From positions 188,141 through 252,140 of the forward strand of contig JTDE01000439.1 in NCBI GenBank assembly GCA_014338405.1: a stretch of 64,000 nt of DNA. Reading direction: 5' to 3'. Positions within the stretch are counted from its first letter, which is position 1; every line of letters starts with the position of its first letter. Origin of the DNA: Paragonimus skrjabini miyazakii (taxonomy: Eukaryota; Platyhelminthes; Trematoda; Plagiorchiida; Troglotrematidae). A program made the position numbers and the translations under genes. Under the pieces are notes generated by a model, which made no database searches, had not been told where the DNA came from, and saw only the letters and a program-made list of their open reading frames with translations. Below are positions 38,101 through 53,100 of the stretch, piece by piece.

Positions 38101-41100
38101 AGATTAATTAAACGTATAACATAAACCCTTCCTCTGTCTGGCCATTAATCAGTGGCTTGTAAAATTGGGACATGAAGCGTTGAAAACAGGCTTTATTTGC
38201 TGCATCATGGAGGCAGTAAGTATCACTGATCATCATCGGAATGGTAAACACTTGTTTCTACGTTGCTGAATCTCATCAGTTCCACGTGCACCTGGAATTC
38301 AAACCCACTATCACTACGTAAGTTTCAAACAACAGTCTAAAATTCTGACATTACACTCTGAGATTGCAGAATGATATGTAGATAAAATTCCTGAGCTATC
38401 GCACCTCATTTTTGCGTAGACTGAAATCGATCAGCCCTGATGGATGCCTGATTGTTTGCAGACGAACCATAGGCGGCTGATCAATTTCAGCTCCTGAGGA
38501 AAGAACACGCGTGTACAAAAGTAACTACCGATACAATGTATTTCCTGAGTGAATCTAGAATTCTTACTCAGTTTGCAGCAATTTTGTAATGATCACTGGT
38601 TTTCTTAGAGGCAACCCCACAGATGGTGTGCTCTTAGTCCAAGATTGGTTAGCACTGCACCACACCACTTACGCGATCTCATGAGTGGTCATGGGCTCGA
38701 CCACTGGGCACCCCGGCTGAAAGTCCCATTCACCACAAAATCTAAGAAAAATAAGTCAGAATACAGTGATAGCCTGAAGAAGAGTTTTAACACTATCTTC
38801 TGAAACCGTCGGTGCTCCAGTGTGAACGCAATCCTAGCTACAATAAACTGATTAAGTTATTTTTTCAATGCTCTATCACAGACAGAAATCACTTCGAAGC
38901 ATAAAATGAAGCGAAAAGATATCGTTTTGTTTCCAGCCTCCATCCTTTTGAAACAGAAGTGGTTGACCATGCGAAAGAAGCTTAACAACCGATCCAACTA
39001 CTTGTCATACGTAAGTAATAAAGTCTGCTATCTGCCAACCCACATAATCATGCTCATGTGTTCAGCTTACTCACCTGGCCAGTTGGATCACATAACATGG
39101 TGGTGAATGAAGGTCCGTAACCCCACGCATCCACTTCTTCACAACGCACTGACTTCGGTGGATGGTGGCTTAGTGCTGAATCAGTTGCACAGCGGGACCA
39201 TAGGGTGATCAGCGAGCGTGGACCGAGCCGGATGTCACGGACGAATGTATAAACATTTACGCACTGACCATCTGAATTTTGAATCACTTCGTATGAGCTC
39301 AGATCAGCCTCCTGAAACAGTATTCGAATATATGTGGAAATCAACTTTGTTTACTGAGCAGGCAAAAAAAAATAAAACTAACACTACGCAATAATATAAT
39401 AATAACCCGAAAAAAATCATTACTTTTAAAGGAAAAAAAGTTATTTAAGGACCGCTAAGGATACCGTTTCAGTATAATTGTGCATCGAGGAAAAACAATA
39501 CAGAAATTGAAGAGGGAATTTTTCGAGTGTTTCTACTACATAATAATAATATTTTAACGGAGCAGACAATCGAGCAAACTTCACTGTGGACTATGCAATT
39601 CATTTCATTGTCTACAGTTAACTAGTGGTGGTCGCAGCAGGTTAACCACAACCTGACTACCTTCTTGTTATTCGCCTTCATTGTTGTAAATTTCCGGATC
39701 GAGAAACAGTTAGGAGAACAGTCGGTTTACTATGCCTCACTGCCCACCAATGAACAAGGATATGAGGAAGGTTTCTCATGCATTGGCAGTCAAGCTTGTG
39801 CCCAGAGACAACGAGCGAAACAGCTTGCAGAGGCAACTCAGATAATCTTGTCTTCCCATGCCAACACAAAGCATGTGACCAGTCAAGTGCGTGACCAGAG
39901 TTTAGACGACTCATTCTTCACTATCTCACCGACTATATAAAGTGTTGGTGTTTTAATGCTTAGGTTAGCGATTAATCTTTTGTGGTGGGAAATGTGTGAG
40001 ACGTGGTTTGCCACAAAGTTCTATGTTATGACTGATGTTGCTGCTTTTACTTGTACTAAAAATCTTCTAGGTTCTGTAATACTGCAGTAGGTGTTAACAC
40101 CACAAAGTTGGCCTGTTTTCGATTTTATAAATCAAAGTGAGGAACTGTAGTGAACTACAGACGGACGATTGCCGTTCACTACGACTAGATATGAGATCAT
40201 TTGTCTTCGTCAGGTTCGTAATGTTATTGCGTGTACAGCAATGCAGACAACCAAAGAAGAATTAATAATGCGAGTATGACACCCGGATACGCGCAACTGA
40301 ACAAAGGTTGTGGCCTGACTTAAGTATTTCTCTGGACTACATCCACATAAGCGTTTATAAAGATGAAAAGCATTACCGAATATCATAAACATACATTTTG
40401 TTCGCTTGCGTTCCATATTCGTAGGAACCGCCCGTCAGGGTCCACTTCACAGATATGCAACTGTCCAACAGCGCTGTATTGGGTTCAAGTGTATTTGTAA
40501 AAAAAAAAGGTAGAGGGAAATAGATCACTTGGCAATTGGGTGAAAATTAAACGCAGACAAATGCTGTCGTATAAACATGTGAGTAGAAACGCGTTCTCTT
40601 TTAGAGAAGCTTGTGACAAACTTATTTTGGCAATGAAACAACGATGTCTACTATTGCTTGCATACTTTGCAGCTCATCTAATTTATGGTAGCAAAATACG
40701 ACCATATTCGAAAAAATATTCCAGCAAAATGGCAAAATGACAGGAGCTCATAAATCCTGAAGAGTGATGAAAGAAATAACGCCTATCTAGACTTCACTAG
40801 TTGTGTTTTCCACTATAAAATTGCCCAGTTTGTGTCAGCGTGTCTTTTGCATTTTCTGCTGTGATTTAATGCACTTTTGAAAGACTGAAACTTCAATGCA
40901 TCGGTAGCTCGGTTTGACCAATCTACACATAATCCAACTTACTCTTTTATATGGATTGCTTTTATCCAACTAAAGGTCGCTGTATTATCATATAGGCAAA
41001 ATTTGTCATTTTCAAGTTGCACAACACCCACAATTGATCGCAGCTGTCGCATTCCCATCGACTTCTCAGTCGGCCCCCTTCGAAAAGGAGCACTAGATTC

Positions 41101-44100
41101 GAGTCTCGCTTTCACTAGAGCTCATCAATAGTGCATATCCTTGTCATTGCCAATTTGCAATGTTCATCATAAACTGGTTGTATTTTAATTGTAACTTGGA
41201 TGCGTCAGCAAAAAACCGAGTGCACAAAGTGATTTAAACGACTTCAGCGCCAAACATAAAATGGCCAACTAGTGTAGATGAGCGAGTGCGCATCAAGTGG
41301 ACTCAAGGCAGGATGGGTGTACGGGACGGAGAGATAAAACAAACAGCAGGTCAAAACCTTCCTCTGAAATGAACAGCAACAGTTGGTCGATGCAAATGCA
41401 GAGGATATAAAAGACCTGTAAAATGTATGTTCCTCTTACATAACACATTTCACCCCGCGTGGATATTTGCCTTTATATTCAGCTGTTAAACAAGTGAAAT
41501 GCAATGGCATATTTTCCGTTCTCCAGCAAAGTCTTCTGTTCGGGAGGTCATTCGAACACTCGAGCTTCGTGAGGCGACGGCTGACCCCTGTTCAGTTTCA
41601 AACAGATATGTACACCATTCAGAAAAGATGGCGCAAGGTTACTGCACGCAGTTTTAGGACGATTCCCATTTCTCCACGTGTTCGGACACTCGGAAAAGTG
41701 TGCGTTTCGTTCAGATACATGCGTCAAGCTTTTCAGTGCATCCGTGCATCCGGCCATGTATTGTGCGACACAACTACCCACGGATGCTAGTAATCTGGAG
41801 AGTCCGAATATAACATACTTGTTCTGTGCACAGAACGTGGTCAGCTGACTAGCGAACCGATCGTGTAAGCCTCAGTTATTGAATGTGAACTTCGCATCAG
41901 GGCTTTTTGACCGTTATCTTTGTGGTTGTTGGCAGGACAACAAAAACTGACGTACATCATTCCTGAGGCATGTCAGTTTTGCTGTGTGATATGAATCAAG
42001 AGGGAGACGGAAGTCGCAATGCTGATTCTGTTCTTATTTTGACATACCAGTTCGTTAAACTCCACCCATGGAAATTTATACTGGTCTTCATAAAGTAAAT
42101 GCTCATATGTACATGTCAAATTACACGTCACCAATGAATTACTGAGCAAGTAGTACATGCTTGAACACGATTATCAGTAACTCGGAATAATATTAAATAT
42201 TAAAAGTTTACTCTAATTGCAAAACAAATTTATCGGTGGGCAAAACAAAGTATCAAACGCATCGAAAAAATTGATAATCCACGAAATCTTAGCATCAGAA
42301 GTAAGGAAAACGGTGGTCACTATTCAGAAGGTCGAATGCGCCTCTAGTTTAAAGGTTACAGAAAAGTTAATTTGCTTCCGAACATTAGTACGTTCATTAT
42401 TTTTTTCTATCACGGCTATTCTAAGCCACTGTGTTGGTGAGGCGCCGCTCAAACCAAGGTATGTTTTGGCCAAGTTCTTGGCCGTCTCGAATAAATCAAT
42501 CAGTGGGCGATCAGACGTTGCAGCCCTCAGCGAGAACCGTATATCGTCAACTTCTAACTGATGGGCTCAAACTGAATATAAGAAATTAGAACCAATGAGA
42601 TGAAAGTGACCTTGACAAACAGAACGTTGAACGCAGAAGACCAAATCAGTGCGCGTGGAGTAGTTCGTACTAGGTGGGTACGGGGTTAACGTGCGCGTAG
42701 GTGTGGTGGGGAAAAAATCAGACACATATCAACACTTTGGGCGGACTTCCAAATCACGATGAATGACGCAGAGTTTTGAAACCAAGTGAAATCCGTTTCA
42801 AAAGCAAGAATAATAATGACTTCGATAAATGCATGCATTGTTGACCGTAGTCACTGAAAACGTTTCATTACTTGGCAATTAGGGATCATTTCAATCCCTT
42901 ACTTGTTGTATTCAAATGAATGTGCTCAAAAGTATTTTACCAAAGTGTAAGCTAAAAATGTCTCACCATAGAAAGATGTCGTGAACCTGGTGCCAATATA
43001 ACAGACTACCTGCACTATAAGCAGGCCAGCATCCATAAGCCTGCATTAAGCAGCCCATCTTTAGTGTTAAGTATCAGAACAGTGGTATGGTGTAGCGTCA
43101 AACAAAATTCCCTCACGTAAGTACATCGGGTGCACTGAGGTCAAACGATCGCAGAGATGAGCATTATTAGCAGAAAGTATCATGTAAATGGTAAGTCGAT
43201 GGTATACGTAGTTATCCAAATAGATAGTTGGAATGATGATCCAACCATCTGGTCCACATTGATGAATAACAATAACAGACTGCTTATCGGCTGGAATTTG
43301 CGTGATCCACATCAGTGACAGATGTCCTAGTAACTAGGTAGCATTATGATGACATAGTAAGATGAATGACTCTTAGCCTTTGGTGAACATATTACTAACC
43401 GTGCCATTGGAGATATTATATTGAGGTGAAATTTATTGTTACTTTTCTACAACACGAACTGAACCTTTCAGTGTCACCGAGGGCCAGTCCATTACTTTCC
43501 TTAACGTATGCATTTCTTTTTCTCCTAGTCGGGGATTCGGTCAACACCGGAGTTCCATAGAGGTATGAAAACTGTTATCCTGTGATAACTAAAAGCGCAG
43601 TGGCAAATAAAACTGGTCCACGTACCTTGCTGTAGCCCCGATGAGCACAACCCTTTGATCTAGAGATAAATGTCTAAACTATCATCATCTAACGCTTATT
43701 CAAAGGTTGTGGGTTTATTTCATTGGACTGCGTGGTTCTGATGAGACCCAATTAGGTTGAAGCAGCTGTTCAGCACTTCCCTGGTAATCAATGGGGTCAG
43801 GTGTTTGCGTAGAGCGTGAAGTAAGTCATTTCACCGGTATATCTCAAATGGCTATGAAGTTCACCCAGTAATAGTATTACCAAAATTAACTAATCGAGGA
43901 AACAGAATCATCTGCTATTTTTTCGGTCCACGTTTTTAGTAACTCTGTAACAAGATAAACAGAAACTTGCCATACATCGCTGAAGTATCAACACACGCGA
44001 TCCAGTGTGTACATCTATCGAACTGAAGTATAATGGAGGCTGACGATTCTATTATCAACCAAAAATAGTATGTTCTTTAGTCAGCTTTCAAAATGATAAC

Positions 44101-47100
44101 AAACCGTTTATCGCATCTATCGCAGTTCGCGCTTCAGCTTGGACAAGAACGTTCTTACAGGTGACGGATATTGAATTGATTGCACACCATGGCTGGTTTA
44201 CTCAGATGCAAAAGGGTTTTGATGCAGAAGTCAATGGCGCATATTGAAAAGTACACAGTTGTGATAAAAACTTGTGATCACATGACGCTAAGTTCAAGAA
44301 AAAAGACAAACAACTCCAGTAGCAATAGACTCATTCATTTTGTGATGGGGGGATTTTGGTGGGTAGTGTACTCTTACATCCGATTAATGAAGTTGAAATG
44401 CATTTTACGATTCGTGTTATAAACCGGGAAATGTTCCACAGAATTAACATACATGATATGAATAACCCTAGTTGAATTCAGCTTAGCTTTTGAAGTAAAT
44501 AACTCTTTCAGTTCTCAACAAACGAGTTTTTTACAAAATACACAGCTAACTGGAAATCAGGTGGAATTAGTGCACAGAGTATTTTGCCGCCACAGATTAA
44601 TGATCACTGTGAAATGTCCTGCTGTTGGACTGAGCTTGTGTGTGCATTATAACGAACGTCAATAGAACAACCTTCTCAGCACAACGAATAAATTAACCAA
44701 ATACATAGATATTTGTGTAATGTGTATCAAGATGTATAGGATGAACCATGCTTCATATTAACACCGTCTGCTAGTTCTAATGTGTTTGACAAAACAAAAT
44801 GAGAATTCTGAATGTCCACAAAAGTCTACAGCTAATTCAGGCAAGTGACAACGGAAAAACGTTAATTACAATACCTGTTCAGAACACCAGCCGCATGCTC
44901 ATTTTTTGATCACGCTCCACTGACTCGATTCAGTAGCAAGTTTGAAAGTGTGCTAATATGGATGATCTCATGGCGACCAAAACCCAGCGGGTCAGCAGTT
45001 TGGTATGTTCAGGGGTATGTACGCCTGAACAGGGTCAGTGGGTTGATCAGAGAGCCACTTGAAAACGTGTAATCGGCGAACTGTGCTACCTCTAATTCCA
45101 TTTCATTTCATGTCACAAATCAGACTATCTACGTGGAAAGGCCGAATCAGCATGTACGATGAATTGTGGAAAAATAATGCACCATTTATGATTGTTAAGC
45201 ATCTTCGACCTCTTATTAAGTTGTGATGAACTGAATGCTTATTTTCTTAGGTTTCAGTTAAGAAGTAACAATTAAGTAACAAGTAAAAACTTAATAAGTA
45301 ACATTGATAAATTTGTTTTACGTACTTAAAAGTACATTTACAGAACCTGGCTTCATAGTAAACCGTATATTTCACGAGTCTTTTGTTGTGAAACACATAA
45401 ATGGGAATAACAGTCTTTTCGTTAAACCAAATGACAAAAGTCATATAATCGATGCAGAAAGAAGACATACGTTGTGATATGTTAACATTTCGTTCACTTT
45501 CATCAGTCGTGAACATAAAACATGCAGGTTATATATGATACACAAATAGAGATGGACAGGGTATGGACACGTATACAAGCATACCACGTATTATGTCATC
45601 ACCATCATGACAACCCTACGGGTTGCTTCAACCACATTTCTGAACAAAGGCGCGCGCTGGTGAGTTCTGATCAACATGACTTCGCTAAAGTTCAGTAGCT
45701 TCGGGTTCTAATGGCGTAACAATATTACGAATGATCTAAGTGGGTCAACCTGGTGACCTGTTTTAATGAGGTGACTGGCTATCGATGACGCGGAGAATCG
45801 AGTGAGGGATTCACTGGTTTGATAATGTTGTGTCATCAGTTATTTTAATCAGTCCGGGACGTGGTCTGTCTGTCAGTTTGTTCCGCCTAAGCATACGTCA
45901 CTCAATGACGGGTGAATTCATTCATTCGTAATTCATATGAATGAATGAATTCATACCGTAATGTCTTCTAACTATTCTATTCAGATGTAAATCGACAGAT
46001 TAAACAAGGTAAATTGACTGAATGGTCATTCCCTTCTAAAGAAATTTTAGATGAAAATGTTTGCTTTCAATGCTATCAGTTACCTCACGTATGTTGCATT
46101 CAAACCGCCGTCAGTAACAGTACATCGAATTGCTTGACCCACTTAAAAGTGCACAAGGATGACCTCAGTCGGAATGCTATCAATCGCAACTGGTAAAACT
46201 GCGGGACAGGATTTCTTTTGGCAAACACTTTTCACTAGTAAATAGATGTCTTAAAAAACCACAGGAGCCTATGAATAATCAAACAGCTAAGTAGTCATCC
46301 TACTTATGGCTTGTCACTGCCATGGTCACAGCATTTCATACATATATACCAAATGAATACTGCCGAAGACAGGAAGAAAGGAATACAAAAAATTGCTCCA
46401 AGTAGGCTACTGTTGCTAAACTACACAATACTGGAAGTGAAGATTCTTAAATCGATACGTTCCGTAGATATTTGTCTTGTTGAGTCGGATAGGTAAATAT
46501 GGTCAAATTTTGCGTTGAGTAAACTAGCCTCTATCATCAAAACAGCAGTCAAACTACTCATCTATAGAAAATTCTACGATGTAGGATAGGTCGAATTTTT
46601 CCATCCAGTGTCACGGAAGAGTAGCAAAACAATTTTATTCCCATAGGAGTTTGGAACACCTGGAAAGTTCTCAGTGCATTTTAGACAGCTCAAAAGAGAC
46701 TGAACTCTCACCCAGGATATTCTACACACATCGGATCATCCACTTCCACTTAGTGTATGGATGCGTTTGGCGGGTTACTTTTCGGAACTACAGAAAGAGA
46801 TTGTCCGTCTACTGTCTGGAAAACCACTTTGCATTTGGAGTGTCCACTATAGAACTTCAACGTTTAGAACGGCGATCTTATCAAAATCACGTTTGACTTT
46901 TACAGTCTTACTATGAACAGTCTGCATTACAATTTTTCTGGTCATTATCCAGACCTACTTAAACATGTAAAAAATGCTTGCACTTGTCAGAACGCTATTT
47001 CAGTTTATGAGCTTGTCTGAACACCCGTGGTTTTTACCGCATGTTAACCGTCTGCTCACGCCAGTTCTCTTTTCTTTAAAGTGATGAGCCATCCAAAATA

Positions 47101-50100
47101 ATTTACAATTCGACCAAAAAACAAAAAGCAATATGAGTGGAATCGTTCTTCTTTCCATGCACAGCTGTAGATTTGAAGTGTGTAAAGCATTTCCCATATT
47201 AAACTCACTTTGTTATAGCTTCAGTAACACTCGGGAAGTATCGAAGTGTTCAACATCAAATATGCTGACAGCTAACTCATAATTAAAGTATCCTCAGGTT
47301 CACGTCTTCATTCACATTCGATTCTTGAGTTGAATTTCTACCCACAGACTTTTAAAGAAAAAGTGTTGGATGGTACTCAAGTAACATTAAGCAAGGTTGC
47401 ACGGACTGTTTAAAATCATTAAAATTTTATGGGTTATTCATAATTTACTATGCCTATACACACCTGATTCAATATTTTACGGTGTTAGGAGAACGATTAG
47501 TAAGACAGAAATAGATGCTTCTAGGAATGTTTATATAAAAACAATAATGGTCATAGGAATATGAAATGTAAAAAAGCAAGCTAAAAGTTTACACGGAAAG
47601 AGAAAAACCGCCTAGATGGAAACACATAAAAAGTAAACAAACTCATTTCAGAAGGCAATGCCATTCCAGCATTGACAAAGGAGGATGCAGGCTACTTCAA
47701 GGTTGTGCAAATGACCTGATGTTTCCAGACACAAAATGAAAGCACTACTACATGCATGAAGTCTGCTTAACATTGTCCATTACTAGGGCTGTTTTGACAA
47801 GTTCATGCGGGATGCCTCAGGTGGAACCTAGTTTGAGACTGTATGTTTGTATTTTGGACAATTCGTCTGGTACAGTCTCATCGAGTGACCTAAAAGATAG
47901 TGATTTGGGTGAGACGTAAGAATGTAGTTCGGAAGTTCCGGAGGCTAAGATAGTACTTGTAAGTCAAGGTGAGATTTTTTGCAAGTGTTATGAGTGTTGG
48001 AACAAATGACCCAGTTTTCACATACTTTCAGATCAAGGAAATGGATGGAGCATCAAAGCATGCCTTGTAACCATATGCTGTGCTTTCTCAATCACGTGAA
48101 TATTTCTCTAGACATGAAGCAGAGAAGACTAAATATTTCCCCCAAGATAAGAGCGTATTGTTGTGATAACCTGCCTCTAATATTCGTGAGTAGCATGTGG
48201 CCTGAATTCCGCAAATGATGAGTAGTCTTCTAATTGGTGCGGGATGGAAATAAAGTAAGTATTAGTTTATCGCATACGTCAAGGACTGAAACAATTGTCA
48301 AATTGTTTAATGAACAATCGATTAACAACTGGAACAGTGATCGTGCTCCAGTGAATGTTTGCGGTCTTGGTGGCATGTCGCTATGGAGTACGTCTGCTAC
48401 TATAATATTTTACTTTACCTAAATGTCCTCTTGACACAAGGTCAGTGGGTTGAACTTGAGTGGAGGGCTCTTCACCCAAACGGTTATGCTAGCGCTATAA
48501 TATTCCCTCGGTAGTAGAAGGAAGATGTTCTCAGATGTATCAAAATGATCGTCAATGGGTCTCGTGTGTTGACGACGGTGCTTGGCCCTTCACGTCTTAA
48601 GCAGCAACCTCTTAAAGACAAGCAGAGTATGAGCATCATTTTACATTTAGGGATATCAAGTAGAAGTCGGTGCATTATGGCTCATTCATCGTTGCAACCT
48701 ATATTATTCACCCATTGCTACTTTTCAGAGTCAGTCAGGTTACTTCCCGATAAAGAAACAGGTCAAAGATGCTGGACACCGCTCATTTATATGTAACCAA
48801 CTTGTAAGAGTTGGGCTTTGAAATTGGAATTCAACAGCCAGATGTAAGTAACAATTACATTAAGGTAAATAACAGAACAAGAAACGCTTTTGAAATCAGA
48901 TATCAAAGAAATGTTTTAATAGTAATTTTGACAGGTAATTGGTCGAAAACTAACCATTAGTTTTAATCCGCTGTGATGATAACACATCTCGTTAGAAAGT
49001 TCACCAGTTGACTGTTGTGTGTCATTTTACATTTGCCTCAAGACTCGGAAATCGGATGAACGGCACGATGCAATCAGAAAATATAACGGATCATACATTT
49101 AATTTGCTTGTTGATTCTTTAGTAGTTATCATATAGTTCACCAAAATGGTTGTCCATCGGAACACAACCTGTAGCTCACATTAATTCTGCATGTGTGTTT
49201 TATGACAAGCAGTCAAGTTAATTTACTTCTCTGTTCAATAGGGTCATTACATGAGATTTCCACAGGATGGGTAATCTAACGGACAACACTTTCGGCCCAA
49301 GATGTCAAAAGTTGTCTATTCGAATCTCTTCCAGACTACCTCTTCCGACTAAAGGGGTCGTGGACAGTCGGTATGAAGGAGTATCACGAAGTGTCTACTA
49401 ACTTCGTGTCATTCTCATAATCATCATCATCACTTTTGGCTCACAACCGTACTCTTAGGTTCTGTGGCTCTGGCTGTCGTCGATTTTGATGGCTGTATAT
49501 AGAGTCGCAAAGTAATAAATATGTTTAAAAAAAATTTGGATGAAATACCAGAACGAGGTAAACAAAATTGAGAAAACAGAAAGAAAATCAATTATGCTTC
49601 AAGAAAGAGAAGAATAGCCAATAACCTTGTGGTGACTGACTCACATTGCAAGTCGGAGGGCGGTTTCCTTCAAACTTCAGCAGTCTCAGTGAGCAATGTA
49701 CGATGCAGCCGATGCTTCGTCAGCTTACAATGTATGCGGCCAGAACAGGAAAGATTGCGTAGTTTTACTACCCCAGTTTTCAACCTCAAACTTGCACATT
49801 ACGGTCGTATTCGGGGCAAACTCACAAACTGAGGTGGGCGACATCTATTTACACGATATGTGATTATGCTAAATGTCAGATCCACCCTAATTTTGATGTT
49901 GAGTAAAGAACTTTAGCACAACCTTCCAACCTGAATTTAAAAACCTTTTTAACAATACAAAACACCCAGCAATCTGTTGTCAACCATGTACAACACTGAT
50001 GGACGAAATGGTTCACTGTTTCGGCGATCAAATGATGACAACCGTAAAATGAATAGTAAAGTGAAGTTTTGTTCTCATGATTGTAGCAGTCAAACTACGA

Positions 50101-53100
50101 CTTCATGAGACCAAAGTTCTTGTAATTCACTTATGAAACTGATCCATGTTGATCAGTTTATGTTATTCCCAAACTGGTTCGATAATGACGTTCTATGCAT
50201 CAGTCCAGCACTTACAAACGTCTGACCTCATCCGCATTCATGATCTCCGTCATTCACTGCCTCTCTCACCCTTGTACCTGTACTGTGAAAAGGTACAATA
50301 TTCACCTACTTACCGTGAACTTCGGAAGCTTGGAAACTTCCTCAAAATAATCCGAGAGCCTGCTGACACAATTTTATACTCCATAAAATGTGAGTTAATA
50401 TTGTGCCCAAAGTAGATTTGTGACCTTCGAAGTTGTTTAATGCGGAATATCAGTTACAAGTTATATTAAAATATACCGCAACAATGGTATACACCACTGT
50501 TGTCCTATCTGGGTCTGTGTGTGCGTGTATGCATGTGTCGGTCTTGCTAATGATTGGCTTGCTTGCTAACCAAACGATTCTGTGCATGTGTGGGGAAAGG
50601 TCATTATCAAACTTTCGCGCACCACTAATCCCTTTACTGTACCACAACATTTATGTCTGGATTCACTAATGTGCATGTTTTGTGGCACAAATACAACTAC
50701 TGTTTACCAACTATCTTTTGAACGACGTACTTAGCACCCTTTCACCACGAATGTCGTGGATCTGTTAACACTGCTACAAGTGCGTCTCTAGCTTTTCAGT
50801 TAAAATGTACCACGGGTTTCTGAGGGTTCTTTTCAGTGTAGGGATATAAGAAAGGTGCCTATCCCACGTAATGCACTGTTTTTAATGCTAAACCGAACTG
50901 TCTTAAAAGGGGTCAACTCAAACTATACAGGAAAATCGTACGTTTGAGAATGAAACATATAAGTTTGAGATGATGACCCGCTATGAATTAAATATCCGAT
51001 TTTAATAATGGATACTTATGAAGTCCCAACGATGGAAAAATTAAGGCCGGTGGTGTATTATGCTATCTTCGTGTTTAGTACTATTTGATTCAAATGGTCT
51101 AAGGCAATTTTACTGCTGGGTGTTCTGAATGAACCACACAACCCGACGTGAACCTTGGAGTATACTTGTAGGCCTTTCTTTTATTTTCGCATATCTTAAA
51201 CTACAAACGTGGTAAATGGAATGGAGCAAAGCATCATAGTGTTTACAGGCTTCACTTGTGATAGTCACGAAAATTGTGGTTTTTAGTGCATTTACCTCTA
51301 GTGAATTATTGCTTTCTAACACAGTGGAAAGTGTTTCAGAACGAGACTTACCTAGATCTATTCTTTCCATTATCACCACACTGATAAATATCTTTTGAAG
51401 ATTTGTCTCGTCCAACTGATAATCTTGATTCATGATCATAGTTGTCATCGGAATGTGTGTCACACGACTGTCTATCAACCAACATCAGCTGAGAGTCTTT
51501 CGGACTAACCATAGGCGCTTTCGGTGAGCTGAACTGATGCTGTTCAGCCAGTTCTTCGTTTTGTGTGCGATCTTTGCTCGAGTGGTTGGAATTCCTATCC
51601 GCGCATCGCTTAAGGTCAGGCGGACGAGGAAAGTATGGCTGCCTGTTATTAACATAATGTAGTTATGAAATCTATGAACACATTTATCCGAAATTGATAA
51701 TTCTAACTGGTGTTAACAAACGTGATGGACCTAGCTATGGCTACAGATAATCAGTTAAACAAATAATAAACTGGAAATAATAAAATACAAAATGCATACA
51801 TGCCTATTACAATTTAGGGCGCCACAGTATGAAATAGAAAAGCGAAACGGAAAAGTCTACAGTACGTTGCACTTGGTCACAAAATGGAGACTGATAAAAG
51901 ACTGTTATAGTGAACAAAATATGCACAAAATCAGTCCATGATCCGTTACTCCAGAAACACCTCACAGTAACTAACCTACATTAGACGTATCCTCGCGTAA
52001 TGGGCTAGGTAAATTGTTTTATAAGCATCTCATCCGTTCAAGAAATGAAAAACTAACGGTCACGTCAAAAATTAATATAGTGACAAACGCAGAACCGCAA
52101 GGAAAATGGGGAAGACAGTTGTGCAGTATATCGGTTTCACACAGATCACTGATGATTTTTAAATTCAGCACCGATAAGTCAAACACGTTGTCGAGAAACT
52201 CTGTCCACATGAAAATGTTAGTTAGGTTGGTAAATTTAACAACGGCATATTGTTACTGCATGATTATCTACCATAAATTGCAAACAGTATCATATGCTTT
52301 GCTCGCACAGCTCATCTTTAAGTATCAGTCGCATTTTACCTTCATAAAGTGATGCTTTCACTTTAAGACAGAGGTCTGTTAAACTAAAGATCAGATCACC
52401 CGCAACTGGCAAAATGAACTGGTTTATACAGCGGAGTGCTACACAGCATATACCTCGCGAGAATACCTTGAAAGTGTGATATAGAGTAAAAATATGTAAA
52501 ATACCAAAATGCGTATAAACTGGCTTTCCGTAATTGAAAACGCGCATCATAAATTTAAAACCTGTTACACTTTTTTCTTCCACTACATACTATCGTCATG
52601 CCTCTTATTTGCATTGTACAAGTTTAGAGTAACTGTTAAAACACTGAATTCATCCTTGCTAGCCTTGTATGTTTTGTTGCAAGATCAATATTATTACAAT
52701 TTACTGTCACTGTCCACTTTAGCACGCTTCAGGGAGCGTTTTAGTTTCCTTTTCCCGTAAGCTACTCGTTCTTATATTTCACGAGATTTTTGTGTGGATC
52801 TTTTTGTCACTACTATGACTACCTCTAGTCGAGACCCTCTAACCCGAAAATCTCGTTATAAAAACTACCCACAATTAGTAGTCCTAATTTTGGGTTTTGT
52901 TTTACTCAACTTTAAGTTGTTTACCATTTTTTACGCACACGTCCACAAAAACCTCAACCTCCCTGAGCAGATGGCCGCTTAAGTATCCGACCTCCTTCGT
53001 ACATGACTAATCATTAATCCCTAAGACACATTATGGCCGCGATCACAAGACAAAACGCAGGTGCGAATAAGTAAAGCTTGTGGAAACTTTGGAAAGAGGT

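Larger units (their letters stand above)
43291..51351 (-). other. Filament gene intron region (linker to LTD)
   Basis: About 8 kb that should hide at least one tail exon (phase 2 in, phase 1 or 0 out), which I could not place. It also holds the hairpin at 45912-45954, a degenerate tRNA-related repeat near 49265-49440 and possible plus-strand exons at 45985-46088, 48729-48803 and 50157-50389. Confidence 0.4.

Noticed and set aside
43067..43207. Continuation of the LTD first exon
   Set aside because: Open, but unlike the domain; donor gtatac at 43207 gives the phase needed by the next LTD exon.
51110..51478. 122-codon minus ORF
   Set aside because: A shadow in another frame of the better exon 51352-51642, which has acceptor, donor and phase.
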